A stretch of 64,000 bases of DNA from Paralithodes platypus (GCA_032716605.1 CM064495.1:47655940-47719939), one strand, 5' to 3'. Shown: positions 23,847 through 35,923, counted from the stretch's first letter. The notes: generated by a model from the sequence alone, not told the origin. Translations and numbers: made by a program.

Positions 23847-24143
23847 AAAGAGGACCGAGAGTGCCAACAAAGGGTTCAACAAAGTGGATTGATGCATCTT
23901 GAGGCCACTTAACCACCGTCTTGCCTCAAATTGGGGTCATGGATGTTCTGGCTTCTTTGTGTACGTCTGTTTGTGTGTATATATTTGGTATCTGTCAGTG
24001 TACATGTAATTGTATGTGTGTATGCATGTCTATATTTTCGGTCTGTATTGTCTTTGTGTACGTCTGTTTGCGTATAGGTATTTGAAAGTTATGTGTGTGT
24101 ATGTAATTGTGTGTGTGTGTGTGTGCGTGTGTGTGTGCGTGTG

Positions 24144-24209
<66 letters not shown>

Positions 24210-24647
24210 GGGGATGTGTATGTCTCGTTTGTTACGTCTGTTTGAGTGTAGGTGATTGCAAGGTATATACAGTATGTATATGTAATTGTATGTAAGTGTG
24301 TATGTATGTATGTCTATATTATGGATCTGTATGTCTTGTTTGTGTACTTCTGTTTGTCTGCAGATATTTGGAAGCTGTTTGTGCATACGTAATTGTATGT
24401 GTCTACATATACTTTACTGTATCTTAAAATGGCTGGTTTGCATACTTCTGATTATGTGTAGGTGTTATTAATTAATCTCTACGAATCTGTTTGTAACTTA
24501 TCTAACCTACATAAGAGACTAATAACATGCGCAACAAAGCAAGCAGATGTTTCCTTGCAACAAGGGAGACAGACAAACAAGTATTTGAATGGATAAACCA
24601 CGTGTATAATTTATACCGTATACTGGATGCAGTATACATCAATTGTG
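23847..24647. other. Unassigned sequence with (GT)n at 24104-24208
   Basis: The GT block is embedded in a degenerate tandem of TGTACGTCTGTTTGTGTATA-like units (about 23950-24460, four or five diverged copies), a likely ancient minisatellite. No gene. Confidence 0.6.
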
Positions 24648-24862
24648 TTAACCTGTTCAGTACCAGGGACGTCCTTTTCCTCATATTCTGGCAACTATTA
24701 AACTATTATATTCAGCATAGGAAGGATCTCTAGCAATAGGAAGGCTTCAAACTATCTCAACCAACCCTCTTAACTACCAAAGATCCTTCCAAAGCTGCAT
24801 AATATCGTCTAAATATAGCTAGAATAAAACATAACACACGTCGCTGGTACTTAATGGGTTAA
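24648..24862. mobile_element. TTAA fold-back element, family C
   Basis: TTAACCTGTTCAGTACCAGG to CGCTGGTACTTAATGGGTTAA; 215 bp. Confidence 0.9.
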
Positions 24863-25169
24863 AACTCTATTTAACATCTGGACATGAACTTATAGCATGT
24901 AGATTTGATCGCTCAACACAATGAAGTCAGTTGGTCTAATTCCAGAATGGCAAGTTAGACAAAGAGACAGACTAGTTTTGAAACCGGATCGTAGTCTAGG
25001 TTTCACAGGTATCAGGACATCTCAACACCATGCCATCTCATGACCAGACCTATTCTTCACCAGTCGGTTTCATCACCATACCAGCTCAATACCAAGCCAA
25101 TTCAATACCAAGGCATCTCAATACCACACGTTGCCACATCTACTGTCCTGTACAGCGATCACGGGTACC

Positions 25170-25175
25170 CTCCCC

Positions 25176-25210
<35 letters not shown>

Positions 25211-25211
25211 A
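25170..25211. repeat. C-run followed by (CT)n
   Basis: Short here; the corresponding right-arm site (32871-32973) has about 90 bp of GA and a G-run, so the locus differs in length between arms. Confidence 0.9.
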
Positions 25212-25349
25212 TCTATGCAGTAAAGATAGGGATAAAAATTGCTCTCTACCCACTACAGGGAAAAGTTTTCGTTTATTTTGACACACATAGGACTACACGT
25301 ATTATATATACACTAAATGATATATATATATATATATATACTGTATATA

Positions 25350-25560
25350 TTGCAGTATCGGTAATGTGTGTTTTATATTTCCAATATATTTAGACGGCTT
25401 TGTACTGCTTAGGAAGGGTCATATTAGTTAAGGTTCATTGAGATGGTTTGAAGCACTATAACTGATAGACGTCCTTCCTAATTTGAATAAGATCGCATAA
25501 TAGTTAGTATAATAAAATAATGCGACCAAACTATATTCATTCGGTACCGTATATTAAATA
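25350..25560. mobile_element. Degenerate family C-like element within the left arm
   Basis: CAGTATCGGTAATGTGTG, TTTAGACGGCTTTGTACTGC, and the right end CATTCGGTACCGTATATTAA. A matching copy in the right arm (about 32566-32700) shows it predates the duplication. Confidence 0.6.
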
Positions 25561-25954
25561 ATTCAAGATATGATAGGGGTTTACGGTCTCTTCGATCACA
25601 CTAGGAATTTGTTAGCCCAAACAATGAAGTTCGTTCATCCACACCTTCAAGTCTTTTTCGCCCACGCTTTGAAGTTTGTTAGCCTCCCACACTCTAAACT
25701 GGCTTCTAAAGGATGCAAATTTTGTGTATTATGTTGACGACAAAAGGTTGTCCATTCATAATAAAATAATGCTATGAATAATTTCTGTTATCTCTTTTCC
25801 GGACTTAACTTAATTTAAATATCTTCAGATTAATTGGTTAACTTTTCATCATATTCATATTACTAACACTGTGTAATGTTGAGGCTAAGCATTTTGTATT
25901 AATCCACATTGTCTGACCCATTCAGTATACCTGTACTGTATATAAGACTTCCAT

Positions 25955-25956
<2 letters not shown>

Positions 25957-26047
<91 letters not shown>
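25957..26047. repeat. (GA)n microsatellite
   Basis: About 90 bp GA. The equivalent right-arm position (31780-31814) is a short TA/CT compound. Confidence 0.95.
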
Positions 26048-26050
<3 letters not shown>

Positions 26051-27274
26051 AGCTCATATTCAAGGAGCAAATCATAGAAAATATATAATAATACTAGTGA
26101 AGCATTGTACAACTATAATAAGACTGTCCTGTGTTTGTGTGTGAGGAGACTAATGATGTGACCGATTAGAAGGATTAGAGTAGGAGGAGAAGGTATAATT
26201 ATTATATAGGATTAACTCCGTCACCTTTTCCCGGCTACTTTTCTGGACAACTATATTCTGGAATATGGAAGCTTCTAAATATATGTTATTATTAGAATGT
26301 AGATCATGGTCATTATATCATTCAAACTCAGTATAGTTGTCAATTACATACATAATAGCGCCTCATAGTGCTGCCACAAACATAACTGTCGATCGAAAAT
26401 TTCCGGAAATAGCCTGTATCTGTGCACTGATTCCTGTATACATTTTATGTCAAATACTCTAACCTCAAAAGTCCTACATAATTATTATCAATCGTAATTT
26501 ATTGAAATACTATCAAGAACATTGCTTATTCTCTTATTTGGATTTGAATGCTCAGTAATCTTTCAATGTATGTGTTGACCAGTTGACAAGCAAAGTTTGT
26601 GAAATGTTTCACTCTTGTATCAGTATTACAACAATCAGTGTTCTTCAGAGCACTCTCAGTGCATACCCCCTCTCCTGCGGCGAGTGTGAGGCACCCGCCT
26701 TTCAACACAGTCCCACTCCTATTCTGTCCAGCTCTCCAACCCATGAATTAGAAAATTTTCTCGGTCTTACTTCTGCTCAACAAACTCTCTCCCTTAATTA
26801 ATCTTTCCTTCATACTAGGACTTAGACTGCTTTATATTCCGTGTGTCCAGGCATTATGACCCCAACGACCATTGAGTTTGGCTCTCTGTCACTCTTTTGG
26901 CTTTGGGGGAGACACTCGTTACAGGCACCCTGCCGTTTGTCTCCTCCATACACATGTAAGACAAAATACTTATTGAAACGTTTTGCTGTCTTTCAAGTGT
27001 TATTGATCTGTAGTATGAAAGAAAAAAATCGTGATAGGTTGTCCTGTCATATAATTATTTCATATGAATTGTTGTATATCATAAATTTCGTGTTTCTAAT
27101 ATCGGTATATGCATTGTAGATGTATACTTTCCAACCCATTGTTGTGTTATTTACAGTCAACTTCAAATCGCTTAATAATCAGATAAGTTTGAAGTTCGAG
27201 TTAGATGCACTGTATAAGAATGTGTACATTACAGTTGTAACTTGTAAGGAAACAAGGCAATCTAGTAAATGCTA

Positions 27275-27775
27275 GTAAATGCTGTTCAATTTTGGTGTCC
27301 TTATCACAGAATGGACATAGATTCATTGGAGAGCGTACAACGTAGAATGGCAAAAATTATCCATAATATTAAAAATCATCCGGATGAAGAAAGGTTGAAG
27401 AAATTAGGCTTATATTCGTTAGAGAGACGCAGAGTTAGAGGGGATATGATAGAGGTGTTCAAGTGGGTTAGTGGGATTAATAAAGGGGACATGAAAAATT
27501 TACTAAAGCTCAGTGATAGCGAACAAACTTGAACTAATGGTTTCAAATTAGATAAATTTCGTTTCAGAAAAGACATAGGCAAATATTGGTTTGGTAACAG
27601 AGTTGTAGACAGGTGGAATAGGCTACCGAGTGACATGATAGGATCGAGAACGATAGGGAGCTTTAAGATAAAATTAGATAGGCATATGGACAAGATGGGT
27701 TTGGTATGAGGGGGGATCTGCCGGTTGTAGATCCCCGTAATCTTGTTACGTTTTTGTGGGGTCGGTCCCCACCAC
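27275..27775 (+). pseudogene. CR1/L2-like LINE, 3' part (RT C-terminus), frameshifted
   Basis: The first frame (to about 27532) reads AVQFWCPYHRMDIDSLESVQ, RRMAKIIHNIKNHPDEERLK, LGLYSLERRRVRGDMIEVFK. A frameshift near 27530 moves to KLDKFRFRKDIGKYWFGNR, VVDRWNRLPSDMIGS and FKIKLDRHMDKMGLV, then a stop. This is the standard C-terminal domain of CR1/L2-type non-LTR retrotransposons; the RT catalytic core is missing. Its 3' end (GATCTGCCGGTTGTAGATCC) resembles 30427-30657. It lies just inside the end of the left arm. Confidence 0.85.
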
Positions 27776-28110
27776 CACCACCACAATAACTACCACAACC
27801 ACCACCACCACAATAACTACCACCACCACCACCACAATAACTACCACAACCACCACAATAACTACCACAACCACCACAATAACTACCACAACCGCCACCA
27901 CCACAATAACTACCACCACCACCACAATAACTACCACAACCACCACCACAATAACTACCACAACCACCACCACCACCATCACAATAAGTACCACAACCAC
28001 CACAATAACTACCACAACCACCACCACCACAACAATAACTACCACAACCACCACCACAATAACTACCACAACCACCATCACAATAACTACCACAACCACC
28101 ACCAGGCACC
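27773..28110. repeat. ACCACCACAATAACT minisatellite
   Basis: Units of 12-21 bp made of CACAATAACTACCACAACC and extra ACC. It grows directly from the ACCACCACC at the LINE 3' end. The Gly/Cys/Tyr and His/Asn ORFs are repeat translations. Confidence 0.92.
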
Positions 28111-28224
28111 ATACCCACACCACACACCATTAAAATAAAGTCGTCGATTAGTAGCCAGAATAAACTGTCAAAACTGGTCATAATCCCCTTAATGGATTAT
28201 TAAAGCTAGTTATAATGTATTTCC

Positions 28225-28786
28225 TTCCTAGACGTCCTTACTAAACTGCATAAAATCATCTAATAATAGCCAGCACATAATGAAGGAACGCGTCATAGTA
28301 TCCTGAAGGGGTTACTTATATCACCCACATTTCTCACCTTATTTCACCTTATTTCCTTCCCATTCTCCTCTCAGGCGGTCCGCTATTCGTCAAACACCAC
28401 CTCTAGTATCTTTCCGCACTTCCGGCACCCGAATATCGCACACACAAAGCTAAAATAACTAAGGGCAGAGCGAAGCGACTTTACCGAGTGTCACCGTCTC
28501 TGGGAATCAAGCGAGAGTCTATAGTCCTCCAACTGGACACTTACACATGATAATATAAATGCGCGGCTTAAAAATCAACTAAACTATTAAACCCTTAAGT
28601 CAATATCGGTATGTTGTTTATGGGTAGTGAAAATAATTATAACGATCACGTAGAGTTAAATATGGAAGGTGATTTGATATATACCTCTCCGGGGTCCCCG
28701 GATGTCACGCCTTTCCCGCCAAGACTCCGTTTTCTGTGGAAATCTATCGCTTGGCTTAATCAATCTGAATAAAGGTTTATATCATT
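28225..28786 (+). repeat. Direct duplication, copy 1
   Basis: Homologous to 29786-30358 at a constant offset of about 1559-1562 bp. Landmarks: CTGAAGGGGTTACTTATATC, GTCCGCTATTCGTCAAA, CAAGCGAGAGTCTATAGTCC, GAGTTAAATATGGAAGGTGA, CCGGATGTCACGC. The first about 85 bp are the right half of a family H element. Nature of the rest unknown. Confidence 0.88.
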
Positions 28787-28788
28787 TA

Positions 28789-29001
28789 CGGTAGCGCTAA
28801 TAAATCATGTTTCAGATGTCCTTACGTATGGCTCGCTCTGTGCTGTAATAATGTCTGCCAGATGTTGAGTATAGGGTGGGTAAGTGTAGGAATAGGTTTG
28901 CATAGCCCACTCGAAATTAATAAATCAAGTTTTGATATTGCTGAAATCAATTATGGATCAAAATATACTTGGTGCCGAGACATCACTTATTAGGCCGATT
29001 G
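28789..29001 (-). mobile_element. TA-flanked mariner/Tc1-like MITE (family E)
   Basis: CGGTAGCGCTAATAAATCATG to CATCACTTATTAGGCCGATTG, flanked by TA at 28787-28788 and 29002-29003; 213 bp. At the equivalent position of the other duplicate only a terminal remnant remains (about 30362-30378). Confidence 0.82.
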
Positions 29002-29290
29002 TACATTAGCGTTGAGTTTCATAATTACACAATTGCATAACGTTAATCATACAAAAATACATTAATACAATAAAGATAGACGGAAAATAAATACAATATA
29101 CAGTAAAATACCATTGTTTATAGATCAAATTATGCAGAGAATGCCACACAGAGAAACAAATAGCTATATAGTTAAACCTATTTCGAATCATGATATAATT
29201 ATATTGGTTGAGGTACGATGCTGTTCATTAATACATAATATAAATAAGGAATCGAACCGTATCAACAAAACACGCAAACACCAACATAAT

Positions 29291-29497
29291 CTATAGTCTG
29301 TTAATTATAATTAGGCCAAAAATCTATACCACAAACTTCTATAACTCAAACACGACTACAGTAATCGAGCTAATATTTCTCCCATTTGGGAAGGGTCAGC
29401 CAGGGAATAGCTGTGGAAATGTACAGCCCATTTTCTCTAGCCCCATATGAGGCTAGAAGTCACGATTTCTGGCCTACTTTTAATGAACGGACTATAG
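29291..29497. mobile_element. Fold-back repeat, family G
   Basis: CTATAGTCTGTTAATTATAA to TTTTAATGAACGGACTATAG, 207 bp; internal CCATTTGGGAAGGGTCAGCC. Confidence 0.78.
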
Positions 29498-29785
29498 GTA
29501 CTGAAGATTAGCTACAAACAGCCTCGTAAGGATGGATATATCTGTTGTTGCTTGCCTTCCTATGCACGCCTTTATACTTGTGATTAATAAATAATAGGGC
29601 ACTTTTTCTAGATCTTTGTGTAGGCTCTTTCACATTAATATCGGAACTAGACTGAAGGTAGATTATGCTCGGTAGGTAATTATGATAAAACTTAAATTTC
29701 GAAACTGCTCAACAACAATTGTCCGTAAAGATTGACGAAAAAAACGTTCAAGGTGTAAATTACGATAGTTATTAGCCATTTGAAT

Positions 29786-30358
29786 CCTAGAGACCCTTTC
29801 TAAACTGCATAACATCGTCTAATAATAGCCAGAACATAATGAAGGAACACGTCATAGTATCCTGAAGGGGTTACTTATATCACCCATATTTCTCACCTTA
29901 TTTCAGCCTATGTCCTTCCTATTCTCCTCTCAGGCCGTCCGCTATTCGTCAAAAACCACCTCCATTCTATTTTCGCACTTCTGGCACTCAAATATCGCGC
30001 ACAAATAACAAAAATAACTACTGGAGGAGCAACGCGTCTTTACCGAGCGTTACCGTCTCTGGCAATCAAGCGAGAGTCTATAGTCCTCCACCAGTTGGAC
30101 ACTTATACACAATAAAATACATATCCGGCTTAAAAATCAACTAAACAATATAAACGTTAACTCAATATCATAATGTTGTTTATGGGAAGTGAAAATAATT
30201 ATAAGGACCACCTAGAGTTAAATATGGAAGGTGATTTGATATGCCACTCCCGGTGGGTTCCCGGATGTCACGCATTTCCCGCCAAGACCAAGGGCAGCTC
30301 TCGTTTTCTGTGAAAATGTATAATTTTGCTTTATCTGAATATAGGATTATACTGTATC
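29786..30358 (+). repeat. Direct duplication, copy 2
   Basis: Partner of 28225-28786; the many scattered substitutions and small indels (for example an inserted AAGGGCAGCT near 30290) indicate an old event. Confidence 0.88.
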
Positions 30359-30426
30359 ATGTACACTAGCGCGGTTATATATACCGATGTGTATATACAG
30401 TATATAATATATATATATATATATAT

Positions 30427-30657
30427 ATGGACGAGATGGGTTGGGTATGAGGGGTATCTGCCGGGTGTGGGCCAATCGGCGCTTAGCAGACCCCAGTAAT
30501 CTTGTGTTAATCTCTGACCGTTTTGGTGGGGTCAGTACTCAAGGTATTATTGAGTCAATTGGGCCTTGTAATTGGGGTTGGGCGTGACAGGGATCTGCCT
30601 TGTGTGGGCCGATCGGCTTTTTGCAGATTCCCATTTTCTTATGTTCTTATGTTCTTA
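30427..30657 (+). mobile_element. CR1-like LINE 3' end with TTCTTATG tail
   Basis: GGACGAGATGGGTTGGGTAT, GGGCCAATCGGCG, CCCCAGTAATCTTG and GCAGATTCCCATTTTCTTAT, then ATGTTCTTATGTTCTTAT. CR1-like elements end in short tandem repeats rather than poly(A). The right arm of the inverted duplication begins directly after the tail. Confidence 0.8.
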
Positions 30658-31220
30658 TATTAGAAACACGAAATTAATAATATACAACAATTCATATGAA
30701 ATATACGACAGGACAACCTATCATTATTGTTTGTGTTCATACTACAGATCAAAAAGCTTTAAAAGACAGCAAAATGTTTCAATAAGTATTTTGTTTTCTT
30801 ATGTGTGTATGAATTTTCTTATGTGTGTATGAAGGAGACAAACGGCAGGCTGAGTGTAACGAGTGTCTCACCCAAAGCCAAAAGAGTGACAGGGAGCCAA
30901 ATTCAAGGGACGTTTCGGTCAAAATGCCTGGACACAAGGAATATATAGCAGTCTAAGTCATATGATGAAGGAAAGATTAATTAAGAGAGATATAGTTTGT
31001 TGAGTAGAAGAAAGACCGAGAAGAATACTGAAGGTTGTAATACTGATAGAAGAGTGAAATATTTCACAGTCTTTGCTTGTCAACTGGTCAACACAGAACG
31101 AAAAGGAACTTGATAACTAAAATGCATAAATGGGAAGATTATTTAGCATTCAAATCCAAAAAAAATAAAAAAAATAAAAGAGCATAAACAGGTTTCTTCT
31201 TGTTAGAATTTCAATAAATT

Positions 31221-31339
31221 CTATCTATCTATCTATCTATTGCCTGACGCCGCGATCCCCGAAGGGGTGGCCACGAACGAACCGCCCCCATGCACCTCTG
31301 TCCCCAGTCAGTCGACGCCCCTCCTCCCAACCGTCGATT
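31221..31339 (-). mobile_element. Dispersed repeat, family I, with (TAGA)n end
   Basis: On the minus strand GGTTGGGAGGAGGGGCGTCG, ACTGGGGACAGAGGTGCATG, CCCCTTCGGGGATC, then AATAGATAGATAGATAG. Also at 49890-49999. Absent from the corresponding left-arm site near 26490-26505. Probably a retroposon 3' end. Confidence 0.8.
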
Positions 31340-31816
31340 GATAATAATTATGTAGGACTTTTGAGGTTAGATCATTTGACATAAAATGTGTACAGGAATC
31401 AGTGCACAGGTACAGGCTATTTCCGGAAATTTTCGATCGACAGTTATGTTTGTGGCAGCACTATGAGGCGCTATTATGTATATAATTGACAACTATACTG
31501 AGTTTGAATGATATACTGACCATGATCTACATTCTAATAACATATATATACAAGCTTCCAAAATTAACATTAGATATTCCAGAATATAGTTGCCCAGAAA
31601 AGTGGCCGGGGAAAGGTGACCGAGTTAATCCTATATAATAATTATACCTTCTCCTCCTACTCTAATCCTTCTAATCGGTTACATCATTAGTCTCCTCACA
31701 CAGGGCAGTCCTAGTTGTACAATGCTTCACTAGTATTATTATATATTTTCTATGATTTGCTCCTTGAATGAGCTATACTGTATATATATATATATACTCT
31801 CTCTCTCTCTCTCATT

Positions 31817-32168
31817 TTTTTCTATATTCCAACTACTCCCTCTCGGGCATAGGCTGAGAGCCTGTATATTCCACCGCTCAACACGGTGAAGCCCATGAGG
31901 TCTTGTTCCAGTCTGGGGAGTGAGACATGTGAAGCATCCATCATGGCTCAAAGCAGCTCCATCTCTGAAGCGGCTGGTTGCTTCGTTCAAGTGCTTCACC
32001 GTCTCACCCTTCAGACTCAGACCCTCACTCTCAGAACGCCACCTATTGAGCAGTGAACTCACTAGGCATTGTCCCCCTGTAACATATTTTGAATATGGGA
32101 ATATTCATACAGTGTTATTTAATCAGGGAACAATGAGGGTATTTTTTTGGCATTTCGGTGGGCTTTGT
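31817..32168. other. About 350 bp present only in the right arm
   Basis: Moderately GC-rich. Includes part of a 107-codon minus-strand frame (31739-32062) of unknown identity. No terminal motif was recognised. Confidence 0.6.
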
Positions 32169-32702
32169 GTATATACTGAATGGGTCAGACAATGTGGATT
32201 AAAACAAAATGCTTAGCCTCAACATTACACAGAGTTAGTAATATGAATATGATGAAAAGTTAACCAATTAATCTGAAGATATGTACAATAAGTTAAGTCC
32301 GGAAATGAGATAACAGAAATTATTCATAGCATTATTTTATTATGAATGGAAAACATTTTGTCGTCAACATAATACACAAAATTTGCATCCTTTAGAAGCC
32401 AGTTTAGAGTGTGGGAGGCTAACAAACTTCAAAGTGTGGGCGAAAAGACTTCAAGGTGTGGATGAACGAACTTCATTGTTTGGGCAAACAAATTCCTAGT
32501 GTGGGCGAACAGACTTGAGGGCGAAGAGACCGTAAACCCCTATCATATCTTGAATTATTTAATATACGGTACCGAATGAATATAGTTTGGTCGCATTATT
32601 TTATTTTACTAACTATTATGCGATCTTATTCAAATTAGGAAGGACGTCTGTCAGTTATAGCGTTACAAACCATCTCAATGAACCTTAGTACTGCAATATA
32701 TA

Positions 32703-32739
<37 letters not shown>

Positions 32740-32869
32740 ATATAATATATATATATATATCATTTTTAGTGTATATATAATACGTGTAGTCCTATGTGTC
32801 AAAATAAACGAAAACTTTTCCCTGTAGTGGGTAGAGATTTTGTTTTATCCCTATCTTTACTGCATAGAT

Positions 32870-32973
<104 letters not shown>

Positions 32974-33196
32974 AGGGTACCCGTGATCGCTGTACAGGAC
33001 AGTAGATGTGGCAACGTGTGGTATTGAGATGCCTTGGTATTGAATTGGCTTGGTATTGAGCTGGTATGGTGATGAAACCGACTGGTGAATAGGTCTGGTC
33101 ATGAGATGGCATGGTGTTGAGATGTCTAGCATCCGTTTCACAGGTATCCGGCGCCTGGCCGTCTCCTCCTGGCCTGTTGCAGTTTCCACTCTCGAA

Positions 33197-33325
33197 ACGG
33201 AAGGGACTAGAGTTCTCGAAAAGAGGCTTCAGTCCTGACGTTATTCTTGAATTACAGTGTGCTGGCTTAATAATCCAGGAGGGTTGATAGCCTATAAAGT
33301 TCTCTTTTAACTAATTCACTCTCGT
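33197..33325 (+). repeat. Dispersed repeat, family J
   Basis: Shares AAGGGACT-GAGTTCTC, TACAGTGTGCTGGCT, AATAATCCAG and GGGTTGATAG with 46345-46462 in the same orientation. Nature unknown. Confidence 0.75.
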
Positions 33326-33674
33326 AGCCACATTGCCACCATTTCGCCATTTCGCCTCACAATCTCGGACGACTCTCTCTCTTTCTCACGCTACCTTCTC
33401 ATTCGCTATGCACTGCCACCTATACTGTGTATGTTTTGAATAACCTCATACTCTTTTTGGTAACAGTCTAATAGGTAAAATTAATAAGTAATTTAAGCAA
33501 GCTAAGACATCAAAAGAAAATGAAAGCTCAACATAATATATTGAACATCACAACAAATGCAATACATCTAAGGGAGGAGGAAAACACACACAGAGAAAGA
33601 GGTAACTATACTATAATATAAACTAACATTAAAGCTGATGTAAAGAGAGCTAAACAAATTAATTGAAAGCGCCC
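33326..33674. other. Unassigned sequence
   Basis: No gene or repeat recognised. Confidence 0.4.
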
Positions 33675-34055
33675 TTAAGGGGGATGACCTGTTTTTTGCT
33701 ATTTCTGTCCTTTTCTCTCTTTCTCTGTCTTGTATCCATTCGGCCCCATTCAGCCAACTATTTTAAGACGTTTATCCCCATCTAGGTGTCGATTTCTTCG
33801 TGGCGAGCGATAGCGAGCCAGCATTATATGAGGAAATCCGGCTTCGCCGGAGAAATTTTTCTATCGAAAAATGTACATATTTAGCCTGCTGTCTAACAAA
33901 AATAAAATATATGTTGGCTCGCTACCGCTCATCAGTAAGAAATTGACACCTGCATGGGGATAAACGTTTTAAAACAGTAGGTTGAATGGGGCCAAATGGA
34001 TACAAGCCAGAGCAAGATAGAACAGGACAGAACAAAAACAGGTCACCCCCATTAA
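33675..34055 (+). mobile_element. TTAA fold-back element, family A
   Basis: TTAAGGGGGATGACCTG to AGGTCACCCCCATTAA, 381 bp; hairpin CCGGCTTCGCCGG and ATTTTTCTATCGAAAAAT intact. Confidence 0.92.
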
Positions 34056-34352
34056 GCGATTGAAACCCAATACAAAGGAAGTACAATTTAAAAAGTCAGA
34101 AACGGGTGAGCAAATATAACTCCTAAAAATATAGATTATTATATAACCCCTAAAAAAGAGGACACATGAATCTAGTACGAGATGAAGGAACGAAGACACA
34201 CCACAGGACACGCCACAACAAAGCCAAGACGAGCTGAACAAAAACCCGAAAATAAAAGGTCCCAAATCGACCAAGGCAGCTCGAGCCCAACAAGACCCAA
34301 CAAACCCAACAAACCCGACCCTCCGAGGAACACAGGGGCCAGTTAACTAAAT
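34056..34352. other. Unassigned sequence
   Basis: Contains a short AACCCAACAAACCC tandem at 34285-34320. The overlapping minus-strand ORFs are partly family A shadows. Confidence 0.4.
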
Positions 34353-34536
34353 CCGGTATCACACGAGAGCTTTTATAATAAACATTCTATGATCAACATT
34401 CTTCTGGTAACATTTTGCGCTGCTATCGGAAACTAGCCTGCTGATATATGAATTTAGGCATAAGAAATATTGTAAATGTTGACCTCATAAGCTGCCAGAC
34501 CAGTGTTGAGGGAAAATGTGCTCGTGTGTTACCGGC
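34353..34536. mobile_element. TIR element, family K
   Basis: The left end CCGGTATCACACGAGAGC and the right end GTGCTCGTGTGTTACCGG are inverted repeats. Interior GCTGCCAGACCAGTGTTGAG shared with 52325-52521. 184 bp, no coding capacity; the target duplication is not clear. Confidence 0.75.
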
Positions 34537-34578
34537 TAAAGAGAAGACGCCCGGGACGTAATCATCGCTAATTATGGT

Positions 34579-34937
34579 TTTAAGGGAAGGAAGACCGTTT
34601 TTCTGGACCCCCTTCTCCCTAATGAGTTTCGAGATTTTAAGACGTTGGTTCCATTAGTTTGGGGATTTTATGACCTTTCACCCCATTTCTTTGTCAATAT
34701 TAGGATCCTTCGTGCCATTTAGGTGTCGAAATTTTCCTGGCGAGAGATAGCGAGCCTGTAATTGTAAGAGGAACTGGCCTTCGGCCGGCAATTTTTTCTA
34801 TCGAAAAATGTACAAATTCATCTTGAGGGGAGGTCTAGGGGATGTTTTTCTAAGTTTGAGGGGTGTCTAGCGAGGAAACTAAGAATTTATGAATGAATGA
34901 TTTTATAGGCCAAACAAAGCAGTCAGTGTCCCCTTAA
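34579..34937 (+). mobile_element. TTAA fold-back element, family B (B2 subtype)
   Basis: TTAAGGGAAGGAAGACCG to CAGTGTCCCCTTAA, 359 bp. The ends differ from the B type copy (GACCGTTTTTCTGGACCCCC head, AAATGGTC/GCAGTCAGTG tail); the core is conserved. Subtype shared with 44700 and 50778. Confidence 0.88.
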
Positions 34938-34959
34938 ATGGTTATGGTGGGCGGGGGAG

Positions 34960-35890
34960 GGGGTGTTGAGATGGGGGAAGAATGGGAGGAGGTGGAGGGG
35001 TATCTGTGGGGAGAGAGGAGGGGGTTTATATGGATGGAGGGGGGGGGGGTTTATATGGGTGGAGGGAGAGGGGTATCTGTGGGGAGAGGAGGGGGTCTAT
35101 ATGGGTGTAGTATGGGGGGAGGGGTATCTGTGGGGCGAGAGGAGGGGGTTTATATGGGTGGAGGGGAGGGGGTATCTGTGGGGAGAGAGGAGGGGGTTTA
35201 TATGGGTGTTGTATGGGTGGAGGGGGAGGGTATCTGTGGGGAGGAGAGAGGAGGGGTTTATATGGGTGGAGGGGGAGGGGTATCTGTGGGGAGAGAAGAG
35301 GGAGTCTATATGGGTGTAGTAGGGGGGGAGGGGGAGGGGAATCTGGGGGGAGAGAGGAGGGGGTTTATATGGGTGTAGTGTGGGTGGAAGGGGAGGGGTA
35401 TCTGTGGGGAGAGAGGAGGGGGTTTATATGGGTGTAGTGTGGGTGGAGGGGGAGCGGTATCTGTGGAGAGAGAGGAGGGGGTTTATATGGGTGTAGTGTG
35501 GGTGGAAGGGGAGGGGTATCTGTGGGGAGAGAGGAGGGGGTTTATATGGGTGTAGTATGGGTGGAGGGGGAGGGGTATCTGTGGGGAGAGAGGAGGGGGT
35601 TTATATGGGTGTAGTGTGGGTGGAGGGGGAGGGTATCTGTGGAGAGAGGAGGGGGTTTATATGGGTGTAGTGTGGGTGGAGGGGGGGGGGTACCTGTGGG
35701 GAGAGAGGAGGGGGTTTATATGGGTGTAGTGTGGGTGGAGGGGGAGGGGTATCTGTGGAGAGAGAGGAGGGGGTTTATATGGGTGTAGTGTGGGTGGAGG
35801 GGGAGGGGTATCTGTGGGGAGAGAGGAGGGGGTTTATATGGGTGGAGTGTGGGTGGAGGGGGAGGGGAATCTTGGGTGAAGAGTGAGTGG
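34960..35890. repeat. G-rich minisatellite, about 59-bp unit
   Basis: About 15 copies with GGTATCTGTGGGGAGAGAGG, AGGGGGTTTATATGGGTGTA, GTGTGGGTGGAGGGGGAGG. Early copies are irregular, later ones homogeneous. Strong G/C strand asymmetry with many G-runs. The Gly/Val/Tyr ORFs are repeat translations. Confidence 0.95.
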
Positions 35891-35923
35891 TGTAAGTGGG
35901 TGGAGGGAAATGAATGGGATGTG

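Larger units (their letters stand above)
25014..27103 (+). repeat. Left arm of a large inverted duplication
   Basis: Matches the complement of 30658-33127 over most of its length. Landmarks: GGACATCTCAACACCATGCC (right arm end near 33127), ATCTATGCAGTAAAGATAGG, GACACACATAGGACTACACG, CTAGTGAAGCATTGTACAAC, CAAAAGTCCTACATAATTAT, GAGACACTCGTTACAGGCAC and TTCGTGTTTCTAATAT (right arm start). It lacks two blocks found in the right arm. No gene; the ORF at 26841-27119 is not supported. Confidence 0.9.

Noticed and set aside
27663..28181. Gly/Cys/Tyr-rich ORF resembling a glycine-rich secreted or cuticle protein (minus strand)
   Set aside because: Direct translation of the ACCACCACAATAACT tandem; equally long frames exist in other registers and no signal peptide outside the repeat is seen.
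34938..35437. Gly/Val/Tyr-rich ORFs
   Set aside because: Translation of the 59-bp G-rich minisatellite.
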